Shown here: piece after piece, positions 26,280-34,922 of the stretch
Layout of the letters: the number at the start of each line of letters is the position of its first letter
Position numbering within the stretch: the stretch's first letter is position 1
Assembly: GCA_944320815.1 (NCBI GenBank)
Contig: CALUIZ010000001.1
Span: 124,001-188,000, forward strand
DNA: 64,000 bases
Direction of reading: 5' to 3'
From: an uncultured Phocaeicola sp.
GTDB lineage: Bacteria > Bacteroidota > Bacteroidia > Bacteroidales > Bacteroidaceae
Notes under the pieces: generated by a model
What the model saw: the letters and a program-made list of their open reading frames with translations, nothing else
What the model was told of the DNA's origin: nothing
Databases searched by the model: none
Translations under genes and position numbers: made by a program

Positions 26280-28297
26280 AAGGGTATGGTTGAAATGTGA
26301 ATAACTTCTTCGCCGGGTTTATCCGTTTGGGCTTCGCGCGGGAAATAGACCGGCATGTCTTTCTGGAGCGGAAGGATGCGCAGTTCCAATTGTTTGCAGG
26401 TGTCGGGCAATCTCTCCAGTCCGAATAAGAAAGGACGTCCGTTATAAAAGTTATCGGCTATCAGCTTTCCGTCGGCATACAAGCGTGCCACGTCTCCCCG
26501 ATAGTCGATTTGAAGCAGGCGGTTCTTGCGGCCGTCACCTTCGGGAAGTCCGATGGTGTAGATAGCGGCATCTTCAAAATCGGCATCGACGGGTGCTTCG
26601 GCTACGTGTTGCACTCCGATGGTGATTTTGCGGGATGCTCCGGCTTCTTTCACTTTGGTCAGCGTGGCTCCGACAGCCAAGTCTTCATGTGAACGGAGGG
26701 GCAAGAACAAGCGTCCGGCGGTTTCCGAATCGACTAAGTAAATATTGCGGTACACGGGTCGCTCTGTGCCTTTAGGCTTGACGTTGCGCAAGGTCTTTCC
26801 GTCCACACAGATTTCGGCAGGTATGCCTTTGATTTGTTCTAAGTAGATTTTCCCGTCCCGTTTGGCGATAAGCTGGGCGGTTGCATACGTTATCCCGTCT
26901 ATGTTGACGGGAAAGATGCAGGATGTTCCGGCGGGTATGGTCATCGGTTTGCGTGGAAACTCAATGCCGCACACATCGAATTGTATTCCTTTCTTATCGC
27001 TCAGGTTTTGCAGGCGTTCATAGTTATTGATGAAAACAAAACCGCTTTCTCCTTTCGAGCGGTATGCCCAGCGTAAACGGCTGTCGTCTCCCTTCTCAAT
27101 GTCTTGCGGACAAGGGAAGGAGGCTTCCATCGGGGCGAGTGTCTCGGCATAATCGTGCATGAACAGATGCAGCTTCCGGAGCATATAATAGTGCGGGTTC
27201 TTTTGTCCGAACTCGCCGAGCGGAGCTTGGAAATCGTACGTCTTGACCGGCAGGTCGTTGTAATTCGTTGCAGGCGTCCGTTGGTTCTCGTTCAGGTATG
27301 TCAGCTTGCCATCGGGATTTGTTCCTCCGTGATACATATAATACCCCAACAGATTGCTTCCGCTTCCCAATTTGACGATAGCCAGCGAATACGCGTCTTC
27401 GGGATATACATAGACGCGGCGGTGATAGGAGGTCATCATTCCTCCTCCCAGTTCGCAAGTGAAATACGGGTACGCTTGGCTTGCCTGGTCAATGGTTTCT
27501 TTTTGTTCGCCCAATTGTTCGGAAGCTATAGCGGTAGAGCTTCGGAAAGCTTTGAAGTTGAAAGCCTTGTAATAGTTGCCTGCGGTCTCTTCGATGGAAC
27601 GGTCCCAGAACCCGTCGGCATAATCGCCATAAAGCGGAATCATTTCGCCAAAAGGTACGGGATGGGTTAGTTTGGGCCATCCTGTGCGTGTATAGAACGG
27701 GAGGTCAAAGCCAATAGAAAGAGCCAACCGTTTGAGTGCCATCAGGTAATCTCCGTTGCGTTGTTCGTTATCGAATTGGGCGGCAATAATCGGTCCTCCG
27801 TCTTTCCATTGCAAACCAATAACTTGCGAATAGATCTGGCGGTAGAATGCATCGACATATTTCATGAATGTTTCGTTTGTGTCGCGCGTCTTGCATCCTT
27901 TGGTGAATACCCAGTCAGGTATGCCACCGCAACGTGCTTCGCCGTGGCAGAACGGTCCGATGCGCAGCACTACGGGCATTTGCTCTGCTTTGCAGACCTC
28001 TAAGAAGCGGCGTAAGTCGCGTTGCCCGCTCCAGTCGAAGATTCCTTCTTGTTCTTCTACATGATTCCAAAATACATAATTGGCAATGAGGGTCACGCCC
28101 CCTTCTTTCATTTTCCGTACTTCTCTTTCCCATTCGTTGGCAGGGATGCGTGAGTAATGTATCTCTCCCATTACGGGAACGATACGTTTTCCGTCAATAA
28201 TGAGGCTGTGCGAATCCCATTTCACTTCGGGCACTTGGGCTTGCAGAGGAAATCCTAACATGCACATTAAAGAAAATAGAATTACTTTTGTATTCAT
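26276..28297 (-). CDS. Glycoside hydrolase family 35 beta-galactosidase
   Basis: A 673-residue secreted enzyme with signal peptide 1-21. The GH35 barrel starts at PVMGEIHYSRIPANEWE. The acid/base is Glu178 (AAQFDNEQ), the nucleophile Glu282 (FTCELGGGM), and the hallmark YYMYHGGTNPDG follows. The NEQ in place of the usual NEYG is a small deviation. A beta-sandwich region completes the protein. It should release terminal galactose from galacto-oligosaccharides in the periplasm. Its stop overlaps the GH2 start (ATGA), so both are translated together. Confidence 0.92.
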   Translation of the reverse strand: MNTKVILFSLMCMLGFPLQAQVPEVKWDSHSLIIDGKRIVPVMGEIHYSRIPANEWEREVRKMKEGGVTLIANYVFWNHVEEQEGIFDWSGQRDLRRFLEVCKAEQMPVVLRIGPFCHGEARCGGIPDWVFTKGCKTRDTNETFMKYVDAFYRQIYSQVIGLQWKDGGPIIAAQFDNEQRNGDYLMALKRLALSIGFDLPFYTRTGWPKLTHPVPFGEMIPLYGDYADGFWDRSIEETAGNYYKAFNFKAFRSSTAIASEQLGEQKETIDQASQAYPYFTCELGGGMMTSYHRRVYVYPEDAYSLAIVKLGSGSNLLGYYMYHGGTNPDGKLTYLNENQRTPATNYNDLPVKTYDFQAPLGEFGQKNPHYYMLRKLHLFMHDYAETLAPMEASFPCPQDIEKGDDSRLRWAYRSKGESGFVFINNYERLQNLSDKKGIQFDVCGIEFPRKPMTIPAGTSCIFPVNIDGITYATAQLIAKRDGKIYLEQIKGIPAEICVDGKTLRNVKPKGTERPVYRNIYLVDSETAGRLFLPLRSHEDLAVGATLTKVKEAGASRKITIGVQHVAEAPVDADFEDAAIYTIGLPEGDGRKNRLLQIDYRGDVARLYADGKLIADNFYNGRPFLFGLERLPDTCKQLELRILPLQKDMPVYFPREAQTDKPGEEVIHISTIPL

Positions 28298-28470
28298 AGA
28301 GACGTTGATTGAGTTGAGTCAGATAATTAATATCTATGCAATATTCGCAATAATTATTGATATTTGCAAATTCCGATGATAATTAAGAGAAAACACAAAG
28401 GCATGAAGATGCAGAGCTTTAATAATTCTCTGCATCTCCGTATTTTTCAATAAGTATGCAACGGAATCAT
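28298..28470. other. Intergenic A+T-rich stretch with hairpin
   Basis: No gene. GATGCAGAG (28408-28416) pairs with CTCTGCATC (28428-28436); on the plus strand a T-rich tail follows after four bases. On the minus strand it could weaken read-through between the remnant and the GH35-GH2 pair. Confidence 0.5.
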
Positions 28471-28560
28471 TCAGCAAGTGAAACCATTGTGACGTATTCG
28501 GGGATAATTTCCGGTTCGCCTATCTCAGGCACGAGCTTTAGGAGAAGTTGGGGATATCTT
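28471..28560 (-). pseudogene. Decayed C-terminal fragment of a GH35-like gene
   Basis: Read on the minus strand in one frame, the last 30 or so codons before the TGA at 28471 include EIGEPEIIPEYVTMVS. The intact GH35 gene at 30209 ends with EIGEAEIIPEYVTTVS at the same distance from its stop. The DNA is similar as well over about 80 bases (28479-28558 compared with 30222-30300). No start or upstream domain remains, as the CE4-SGNH gene begins to overlap here. This is the tail of a lost paralogue, or a duplication scar beside the inserted CE4-SGNH gene. Confidence 0.8.
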
Positions 28561-30124
28561 ATAATCCCATAAGAAATTGTTCCCCCCATTGAATTAGCAA
28601 ATCATGTCCTTTGGAGTTAAGATGTGCCGTATCGTTTTTCCCTTGGAAATAATGCGCCCGAAAAACAGGATCATTAGGACGGATGCCACTGGTATATGCT
28701 GCATTCAATACACTGATGCCATATTTATGGCATACTTCTTCAATGATACTAATCGTAGCAGGAAATCCTTTGTATGCCACATTCCATGGCGTAACCCAAC
28801 CAATCTTAGCATGTGGGTATTCTTTCTTCAGACCTTTCAGCAATTCATCTAAATGACAACGCAGTACTTGTTGCTGAACGATATTTTCGCCGACCATATA
28901 AGCGTCATTATGACCGGCTATGATAAGTATATAATCTGTATTTTTAGGGATGGCATGATAACGTTTGTACAAAGGCTCCCCGTATATGCTGTCTCGTTCA
29001 AATGCAATACAATTACCATTCCGGCCCATATTCAGATAGTTCATATGATGCTTTTGAGCGACTTTGTAGTGCCATGTTTCAGTGAAAGGACATCCATGAT
29101 TGTATACATAGCTGTCTCCGATAACACATAAAGTCTTATTCTTGAGCGGATTCTGTAAAATGTACCTTAATCGGACTGGTGAACCATAAGGATTGATGTT
29201 GACCGTAGAATAGTTTCCTCTATAAGACACCTGAAGATGTTTTCCGTCTTGCACGGCTTCAATGCACTGTCCTTTTTTCAATCCGTCAATTTTTAATGTA
29301 AGAGGCATCTGGAATAGATTCCTGTCTAATGTCAATGTTGGCGTGATGACAAAATCCGTTTTTTCCCAAACTGTAGTCAATGTGATGGCATCCCGTTCTT
29401 TCAGATAAGCTTGTATGTTTGAGAAGGTGTCAATCCATACGGAATCTTTTTTGAAAGCAAGGTCTCGGAAGAACTCCCAAAGAATCCAAGGCTCATCCCA
29501 TTGGTCCCATGCGGTATAGATACCATGCGTCATAGTTACGCCCCATAGTCTTTGGTCTATTTGTTCGCGAAGCCAAGCATTGATGGAGGTTGCTGTACAG
29601 CCGGAATTCCGTTGCCCAAGTGCGAATTGACAGAGGCGTGACCCTATTTTATTTTTTTCGCAAGCAGATTTTACTTGTGGGGTCCATGCATTGAACGGGT
29701 AAAGAAAACTTGTGGGGGCGATTCCTGTTTCAGCCTGAATAACAGAGTCGTTTTTCCTGATTTCCGTTTGCAATGCAAGCGAGTCTATCTCGGTCAAGTT
29801 TGGATGGCTCCAGGAATGGCTACATATTTCGTGTCCGTTCCTTGCCATAATTCTGCATTCTTCCCATGTGAGGCGGGGAGCATAATGTTCGTCTATGTCC
29901 CCGATGTATTTCCCGTTAATGCCAAATGTGCCTTTTAAAGCATAACGGTCTAAGTGCGGGGCTACTAAGGTATAATGTTCTTGTACGCCATCATCGAAAG
30001 TCAGACTTATTGCAGCTTGGCGGTCTTCCCAATAGTTGGCTACGCTGACTGTCTGCGCTGCTGTTAGAAGGGACAGAAATAGGTTTGTCAGTCCCAAGGC
30101 ATATTTCAGATAAGAATTTTTCAT
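28559..30124 (-). CDS. Two-domain CE4 deacetylase + SGNH/GDSL esterase
   Basis: A 521-residue secreted protein (signal peptide 1-23). The first domain is a NodB/CE4 polysaccharide deacetylase with TFDDG at 42-46 and the metal-binding pair H103/H107 in SHSWSHP. The second is an SGNH hydrolase with GDSY at 336-339 (Ser338), IIAGHNDAY (block III Asn) and Asp498/His501 in DTAHLNSKGH. Together they would strip acetyl groups from sugar N or O positions. The gene looks richer in A+T than both neighbours and lies between a GH35 gene and a scrap of a GH35 tail, which suggests later arrival in the PUL. Exact substrate unknown. Confidence 0.85.
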   Translation of the reverse strand: MKNSYLKYALGLTNLFLSLLTAAQTVSVANYWEDRQAAISLTFDDGVQEHYTLVAPHLDRYALKGTFGINGKYIGDIDEHYAPRLTWEECRIMARNGHEICSHSWSHPNLTEIDSLALQTEIRKNDSVIQAETGIAPTSFLYPFNAWTPQVKSACEKNKIGSRLCQFALGQRNSGCTATSINAWLREQIDQRLWGVTMTHGIYTAWDQWDEPWILWEFFRDLAFKKDSVWIDTFSNIQAYLKERDAITLTTVWEKTDFVITPTLTLDRNLFQMPLTLKIDGLKKGQCIEAVQDGKHLQVSYRGNYSTVNINPYGSPVRLRYILQNPLKNKTLCVIGDSYVYNHGCPFTETWHYKVAQKHHMNYLNMGRNGNCIAFERDSIYGEPLYKRYHAIPKNTDYILIIAGHNDAYMVGENIVQQQVLRCHLDELLKGLKKEYPHAKIGWVTPWNVAYKGFPATISIIEEVCHKYGISVLNAAYTSGIRPNDPVFRAHYFQGKNDTAHLNSKGHDLLIQWGEQFLMGL

Positions 30125-30150
30125 TGTGTTTGTAATTATGGCTTAATCAC

Positions 30151-30184
30151 AACACGCCGAAGCTTGGATGAACTTCGGCGTGTT
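30151..30184 (-). terminator. Hairpin after the larger GH35 gene
   Basis: AACACGCCGAAG (30151-30162) pairs perfectly with CTTCGGCGTGTT (30173-30184). It follows the GH35 stop by 25 bases on the minus strand. No long T run follows, so it may be a partial terminator or an mRNA-stability hairpin inside the PUL. Confidence 0.5.
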
Positions 30185-30208
30185 TGCGATTAATGGGTTA
30201 AAATGTAA

Positions 30209-32566
30209 TTACTTAGGTACCGAAACCGTTGTGACGTATTCCGGGATAATTTCCGCTTCGCCTATCTCAAGCACGGGACCGTTGGAGAAGTCGGGGAGAT
30301 ATTCTTTGGCAATGTCGGGCAGAAAGGGTGCTTCCTGACGCAGGGCACGGAAATAGAAGCCGAGGGGTTTGCCTTGCGACATCTTGTCGGCGTAGCGGTT
30401 CAGTGCAATAATCCAAGGCCTGCCTTGCCAGAAATGGTCAAGAATCATCGTGTTGTCCAGGAATCCCATTGCCAAGTCAGCGGTATAAGGCACCTTTAGG
30501 AAATATTCGTTGACCTGCGGGGTCTCGTTGGCTTTGGAGGTAAATGTCACTTCCATGCGGGCGGGCACGCTCTTATCAACGGTAAACTGCGGACGGACCG
30601 AATCAACACGTACTGTTTGCGGCTTGAAACCTTGACGAGACGGATAGGTGATGTAGCTGAACTCGGGATTGCCCAATGAAAGCAGTTTTACTTGCCCGCC
30701 GGACTGGGGAACTACTGTAGCAGAGGTGATGAACAGCTTGCCATCGAGCTTGACGGCGTTCAGCGCATCGGCGTAAGTCAGGACGGTGACTTTCACTTTC
30801 CCTTCTTTGCCTCGGACGGTGAATGTGCTCTTCATTCCCGGTACAACTGTCTTCTTCACTCCGTCAGCAAAAACGAATTGAGGAGTCAGGCCGTCGTGGA
30901 CAGTGAAGAAATAATGCGGCGTGCCCTTGTCGTCAATGCGCATCAACGGTTGGGCTGTAGCCCATTTCAACAGTGCACCATCCATATCGAAATTGAAAGG
31001 GAACATCATTGAAGTGTTTTTCGGAAGTGTGAATCCGTCTTTACCTCCTACAACCAATGTTTCATCCGGCAGGTTGAGCTTGACGCAAAGTCCGGTCTGG
31101 TCGTGGCGGCCGGAGTCATGGTCTTGGGTATTGACAACGAAGAGGAATCCTTCGCCCGTGGGAGTCATACGTGCGGCATAGCGCAGGTCGTCACGGTTAT
31201 CGGGAGTCATCGTCTTCACATTTTCCGGCATGACGGGCTGCATCGGGGCGAGCAAGTGCCCGAAGTCTGCCAAGAAGTTATGGATGACCCGCAGCGGACG
31301 GTAGCTGGGAGCTTCCAGTCCCATTTCGCCCAGCGGGGCTTGGAAGTCGTAGCTCATTTTGGGCAGTCCCATGGGCTGATCGGAATAGAAGTCGCCTGTG
31401 CCGCCGTCCATGCGCGGAGTGGTTCCGCCGTGATACATATAATAGCCGATGATATTGGAACCTCCGGCCAGACAGCGCAGCATGAGTGCCTCTGCCGCCT
31501 CAGGCGTGCAGGTAGGACGCTTGTCATAAACCATCTGGATACCTACACCCATTTCGGCTGATGCCGAAGGATAATCCAACGGATTATAGCGCACAGGACT
31601 ATAGTCGGGCGACGCCCACAGATTCTTGAACATACAGAACTCACTCTTGCGCTGATCAGGGAACCAAGTGGGATAAGTATAGCCCGACGTAACGGGTATG
31701 GCACGCCCCGGAATGACGGCTGCGTTGCCCCAGCCCGTAGCGGTATAGAACGGTGTGCGTATGCCCGCTTCCTCCGCCATGTCTAGAAGGGTCTGCATGT
31801 GCTTGTTGCCTAAATCTGCAGTGCTGATGACGTTTTCCTGCACTGAAACACCTAATTTGGTGATTCCCTTGTCGTAGCTGGCTGCTGTAAAGTCGAGTAC
31901 CGGTTCGCCATTATATTGTACAGCCCAAGGCGCAGCCGAATGTTGGTGTTCGTTCTCTATCTGGCAGCCGATGATGGGACCTCCGTCTTGATAGTAGAGG
32001 TCTTTCAGTTGTTCGGCTACGGCAGTATAAAACTTCTTGGCGTAGGCTAAGTATTTCGGATCATTGGAACGGACATCCAGATTCTTCGTGAATATCCAGT
32101 CGGGAATTGCTCCTGACCGGATTTCCCCGTGACCGAAAGGTCCGATGCGAACGATCACGTCCATGCCGTGCTTCTGGCACAACTGAATGAAACGGCGCAC
32201 GTTGAGATTGTCTTCCCAATGGAACTCCCCTTCGTTCGGTTCATGGAGCGACCAAAAAATGTAGGAAGGAATGATGTTTACTCCGCCGGCTTTCATCTTC
32301 AGGATTTCCTGCTCCCATTGTTCAGCCGGATAGCGTGAATAATGGAACTCACCCATAACCGGGACCACAGGCTTCCCGTTACGGGTAATGTAATAGTTGT
32401 TGACTTTGATGCTGCCGCCGTCGGGAGCGGTGCCGCCCATCTGCAGATGGGCGCTGCGTATGGGTTCCCATCGGGTGGGAGCGGTCAGTTCGTAGACACG
32501 TTGTGCACTGGCACTGGCTGCAAACAGCGTTGCCAAAACCAAGATTGTGTAAGGTTTGTTTTTCAT
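30209..32566 (-). CDS. Large GH35 beta-galactosidase
   Basis: A 785-residue secreted enzyme starting at the ATG before the signal peptide (1-22); an upstream ATG at 32590 is less likely. The barrel opens with PVMGEFHYSRYPAEQWE, has the acid/base Glu206 (GCQIENEHQ), a likely nucleophile Glu in SAEMGVGI and the GH35 hallmark YYMYHGGTTPRMDGG. Beta-sandwich domains follow. It is about 110 residues longer than the second GH35, with extra residues before and within the barrel, so the two may split substrate range (for example galactose linked to galactose versus to arabinose-decorated units). Confidence 0.92.
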   Translation of the reverse strand: MKNKPYTILVLATLFAASASAQRVYELTAPTRWEPIRSAHLQMGGTAPDGGSIKVNNYYITRNGKPVVPVMGEFHYSRYPAEQWEQEILKMKAGGVNIIPSYIFWSLHEPNEGEFHWEDNLNVRRFIQLCQKHGMDVIVRIGPFGHGEIRSGAIPDWIFTKNLDVRSNDPKYLAYAKKFYTAVAEQLKDLYYQDGGPIIGCQIENEHQHSAAPWAVQYNGEPVLDFTAASYDKGITKLGVSVQENVISTADLGNKHMQTLLDMAEEAGIRTPFYTATGWGNAAVIPGRAIPVTSGYTYPTWFPDQRKSEFCMFKNLWASPDYSPVRYNPLDYPSASAEMGVGIQMVYDKRPTCTPEAAEALMLRCLAGGSNIIGYYMYHGGTTPRMDGGTGDFYSDQPMGLPKMSYDFQAPLGEMGLEAPSYRPLRVIHNFLADFGHLLAPMQPVMPENVKTMTPDNRDDLRYAARMTPTGEGFLFVVNTQDHDSGRHDQTGLCVKLNLPDETLVVGGKDGFTLPKNTSMMFPFNFDMDGALLKWATAQPLMRIDDKGTPHYFFTVHDGLTPQFVFADGVKKTVVPGMKSTFTVRGKEGKVKVTVLTYADALNAVKLDGKLFITSATVVPQSGGQVKLLSLGNPEFSYITYPSRQGFKPQTVRVDSVRPQFTVDKSVPARMEVTFTSKANETPQVNEYFLKVPYTADLAMGFLDNTMILDHFWQGRPWIIALNRYADKMSQGKPLGFYFRALRQEAPFLPDIAKEYLPDFSNGPVLEIGEAEIIPEYVTTVSVPK

Positions 32567-32581
32567 ACGGTAAATGTTTTG

Positions 32582-32601
32582 TGCCATCAAGGCAGATGGC
32601 A
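32582..32601 (-). promoter_or_regulatory. Intergenic hairpin before the GH35 gene
   Basis: TGCCATC (32582-32588) pairs with GATGGCA (32595-32601) in the 48-base gap between the SGNH stop and the GH35 start. No T run. Possibly an mRNA processing or stability element. Confidence 0.35.
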
Positions 32602-32614
32602 GTTGTTATTGTTA

Positions 32615-33310
32615 TTATTTATTTCCCATCATTGCCAACACTTGTCGGGCTATGGACTCCATGCCCTTCACTGTGGCATGTCCGCTTTCCTTCTCAATTC
32701 CTTGAAGCAAGACATATTCCACACCATAATGTCGGCAGACCGTTTGCGTGGATTCCACAATCCCTTCTTTCAGGTCATCACTGATGATGAAATATAATTT
32801 CGCGTTGGGATAGCGTTCCATGGCAGACTGCAACAGAAAGGCGACCGCAGAACGATAAGTGTACATGTCCGCCCGCCTGAAGCCTTCATATTTGTATTCG
32901 CCCAGAGGAGTTTCCGCCCAATTGTCATTTATCCCGCCAAAGATAAGAATGATATCGGGATTTCCCAGCCGTGGAAGCCGGGTGATGAATGAGCGGTCCG
33001 CATAGTCTTCGTCATTATATCCTGAATACGATACGGTGGCTCCGCTGTAGGAATCGTTCACTCCCAACTTGAATCCGCCTTCTTTCACCACCTGCCACCA
33101 CCAGGTCTGTTTCACACTCACCACTCCGGTCTTAGCCCAGTCGGAAGTGCTGTAATAGGTTTGGTTTCCGGCTGGGATATATCCGTCGAAAGTGGAATAG
33201 GAATCGCCCAATATGGCGACAGTCGGACGGACTTCTTGTCGCACAAAAGATTGCGCGCTGACACTTGCCATAAAGGAGCAAAGCACAAACAATAAACTGA
33301 GATGTTTCAT
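32615..33310 (-). CDS. SGNH/GDSL-type hydrolase of the PUL
   Basis: A 231-residue secreted esterase. The true start is the ATG at 33310, directly before a signal peptide (MKHLSLLFVLCSFMASVSAQ); the open frame extends far upstream but lacks sense. It shows the SGNH block I LGDSYSTFDG, block III GGINDNW and a YAD..FI region. The usual DxxH near the C-terminus may be ESGHATVKG. Such enzymes in PULs remove acetyl esters from pectic side chains. It follows susD by 88 bases, with a long hairpin between. Confidence 0.85.
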   Translation of the reverse strand: MKHLSLLFVLCSFMASVSAQSFVRQEVRPTVAILGDSYSTFDGYIPAGNQTYYSTSDWAKTGVVSVKQTWWWQVVKEGGFKLGVNDSYSGATVSYSGYNDEDYADRSFITRLPRLGNPDIILIFGGINDNWAETPLGEYKYEGFRRADMYTYRSAVAFLLQSAMERYPNAKLYFIISDDLKEGIVESTQTVCRHYGVEYVLLQGIEKESGHATVKGMESIARQVLAMMGNK

Positions 33311-33331
33311 GACTGTTTTTTTACTTTTTGA

Positions 33332-33374
33332 GGACATCAAGGACTTGCCACGAACGGGCAATTCCCTGATGTCC
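33332..33374 (-). promoter_or_regulatory. Long hairpin between susD and the enzyme genes
   Basis: GGACATCA (33332-33339) pairs with TGATGTCC (33367-33374), and inner segments GG/CC and GCC/GGC extend the stem. No T run follows on the minus strand. It lies where PUL transcripts often drop between susCD and enzyme genes. Confidence 0.5.
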
Positions 33375-33398
33375 ATGTCTTTCATTTCCAGAAAGCAG

Positions 33399-34910
33399 TT
33401 ACCGGTCGTAATCGTTCTGTTTGATTTCGCCTTTCGACTCGTCAATGAATGTCTGCGGAATAAAAAAACGGTTGTGTCCCTCATCCACATTGAAATAACC
33501 CTGACCTTCAACGGCATTGGCTTCATTGATGCGACCGTTGGCATATTCCACATACTTGCCGAAACGAATGAGGTCCTGTCTTCTCAAACCTTCCAGATAG
33601 AATTCATGTCCGCGTTCCAGAAGAATGGCATCCAGAAATGCCTCTTTCGTTCCTGTTTGTTCCACACTCAAAGGCTCCAGTCCCGCACGGTCACGCACAC
33701 GGTTCACCAAACTGACAGCTTCTTGAGTCGGCTGGCCTCCGTTACGCACAATGCATTCCGCCAAACTCAGCAACACATCCGAATAGCGGTAAATTACCAG
33801 ATCAACTCCGCTCTGTGCACCTGTCATATCCGGGTCCATTCCATATTTCAAGGGCAAGGCACCTTTCGCCAGCTGCGTACTGTTCGAACGGTCGATATGT
33901 ACGCCGCTTGTATTCGTATATTCTGTGATGATGTTCTGCCGACGTACATCTCCTTCCTCAAAAGTGTCATAGAAGTCCCAAGGTATCACATATCCGCCCC
34001 ATCCTTCCGCTTTCTCCGCCCACGGATAATCGGCCGGAAGTACTTCAGCAGTCATGTAGTTCGAGTACCAGCTTGCCGTGCTGTTGCAGGGAATCTGGAG
34101 AATGACCTCATCATTCCCGGCACCTTCCTTTGAGAAGATATAATTATAGTCACCCTGCAAGGAATACACACTTCCCTCCATGGCATACAGTTCGCGTGCC
34201 AGCGTCTCCGCCTTGTCGAAGAACCCTCTTATCATATAATATTTCAACAGAATCATGCGGGCGGCTCCTTTGGTCATTCTTCCACGCGCTTCAGCCTTCT
34301 CCGGCAAATCGCGTATGGCATCCCGCAAGTCGGTTTCCATCATCTCGTCATACTCCTCATCAGTCAGGCGAGGAAGATAAACGAACGTTTCCGGGTCGTC
34401 AAGCACTTCATCGGAAGCCACCGGAACTGGGCCGAACAGGTCGTACAGATACAGTGCCATCCAGCCGCGCAAAGCCTTGGCCTCTCCCGAATAGAGTGCC
34501 TTAGCCTCTTCATTGACATCCGAAGCCTCGATTCTGCGAACGGCATTACGCGCCTTCGACAGGAAATTGTAGCGTGCGAAAGCCGCATAGACATCATCCG
34601 CTACAGCCCCACCCATCGTGGCATACCACTGATGATAATAATAGTCATCGGCTTCCCATGCCCAGCACGACCATAACGCATCCGTGGTGATGTCGCTCAT
34701 CACCTGATACCCTTCATATCCGGCGGAAAAGACTCCGTTGAACCCTCTTGGATTGAAATCATAGTACAAGGCATTGACAGCCAGCCGCAAGTCGGTTTCC
34801 GTTTTCGGAAAGTTCTCCGGATAGATTTCCGTATAGTCCAGCCTCTCCAGTTCGCAAGAGGTCACGGCGCACAGCAAACACGCCGCTGCAATATATTTCA
34901 TCGTTTTCAT
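33399..34910 (-). CDS. SusD/RagB surface glycan-binding lipoprotein
   Basis: A 503-residue lipoprotein. The signal peptide ends with a lipobox (AVTSC, Cys19), followed by the SusD-typical ELERLDYTEIYPENFPKTETDLRLAVNALYY. TPR-like helices and the C-terminal SusD signature (FYLEGLRRQDLIRFGKYVEY ... NRFFIPQTFIDE) are clear. It caps the SusC transporter on the cell surface and binds galacto-oligosaccharides by inference. It starts 12 bases after susC. Confidence 0.95.
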   Translation of the reverse strand: MKTMKYIAAACLLCAVTSCELERLDYTEIYPENFPKTETDLRLAVNALYYDFNPRGFNGVFSAGYEGYQVMSDITTDALWSCWAWEADDYYYHQWYATMGGAVADDVYAAFARYNFLSKARNAVRRIEASDVNEEAKALYSGEAKALRGWMALYLYDLFGPVPVASDEVLDDPETFVYLPRLTDEEYDEMMETDLRDAIRDLPEKAEARGRMTKGAARMILLKYYMIRGFFDKAETLARELYAMEGSVYSLQGDYNYIFSKEGAGNDEVILQIPCNSTASWYSNYMTAEVLPADYPWAEKAEGWGGYVIPWDFYDTFEEGDVRRQNIITEYTNTSGVHIDRSNSTQLAKGALPLKYGMDPDMTGAQSGVDLVIYRYSDVLLSLAECIVRNGGQPTQEAVSLVNRVRDRAGLEPLSVEQTGTKEAFLDAILLERGHEFYLEGLRRQDLIRFGKYVEYANGRINEANAVEGQGYFNVDEGHNRFFIPQTFIDESKGEIKQNDYDR

Positions 34911-34922
34911 ACGCTTTCATTA

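Noticed and set aside
32615..33553. Longer start for the SGNH gene (312 codons)
   Set aside because: The extra 81 codons overlap the end of susD and precede a clean signal peptide; the ATG at 33310 is the real start.
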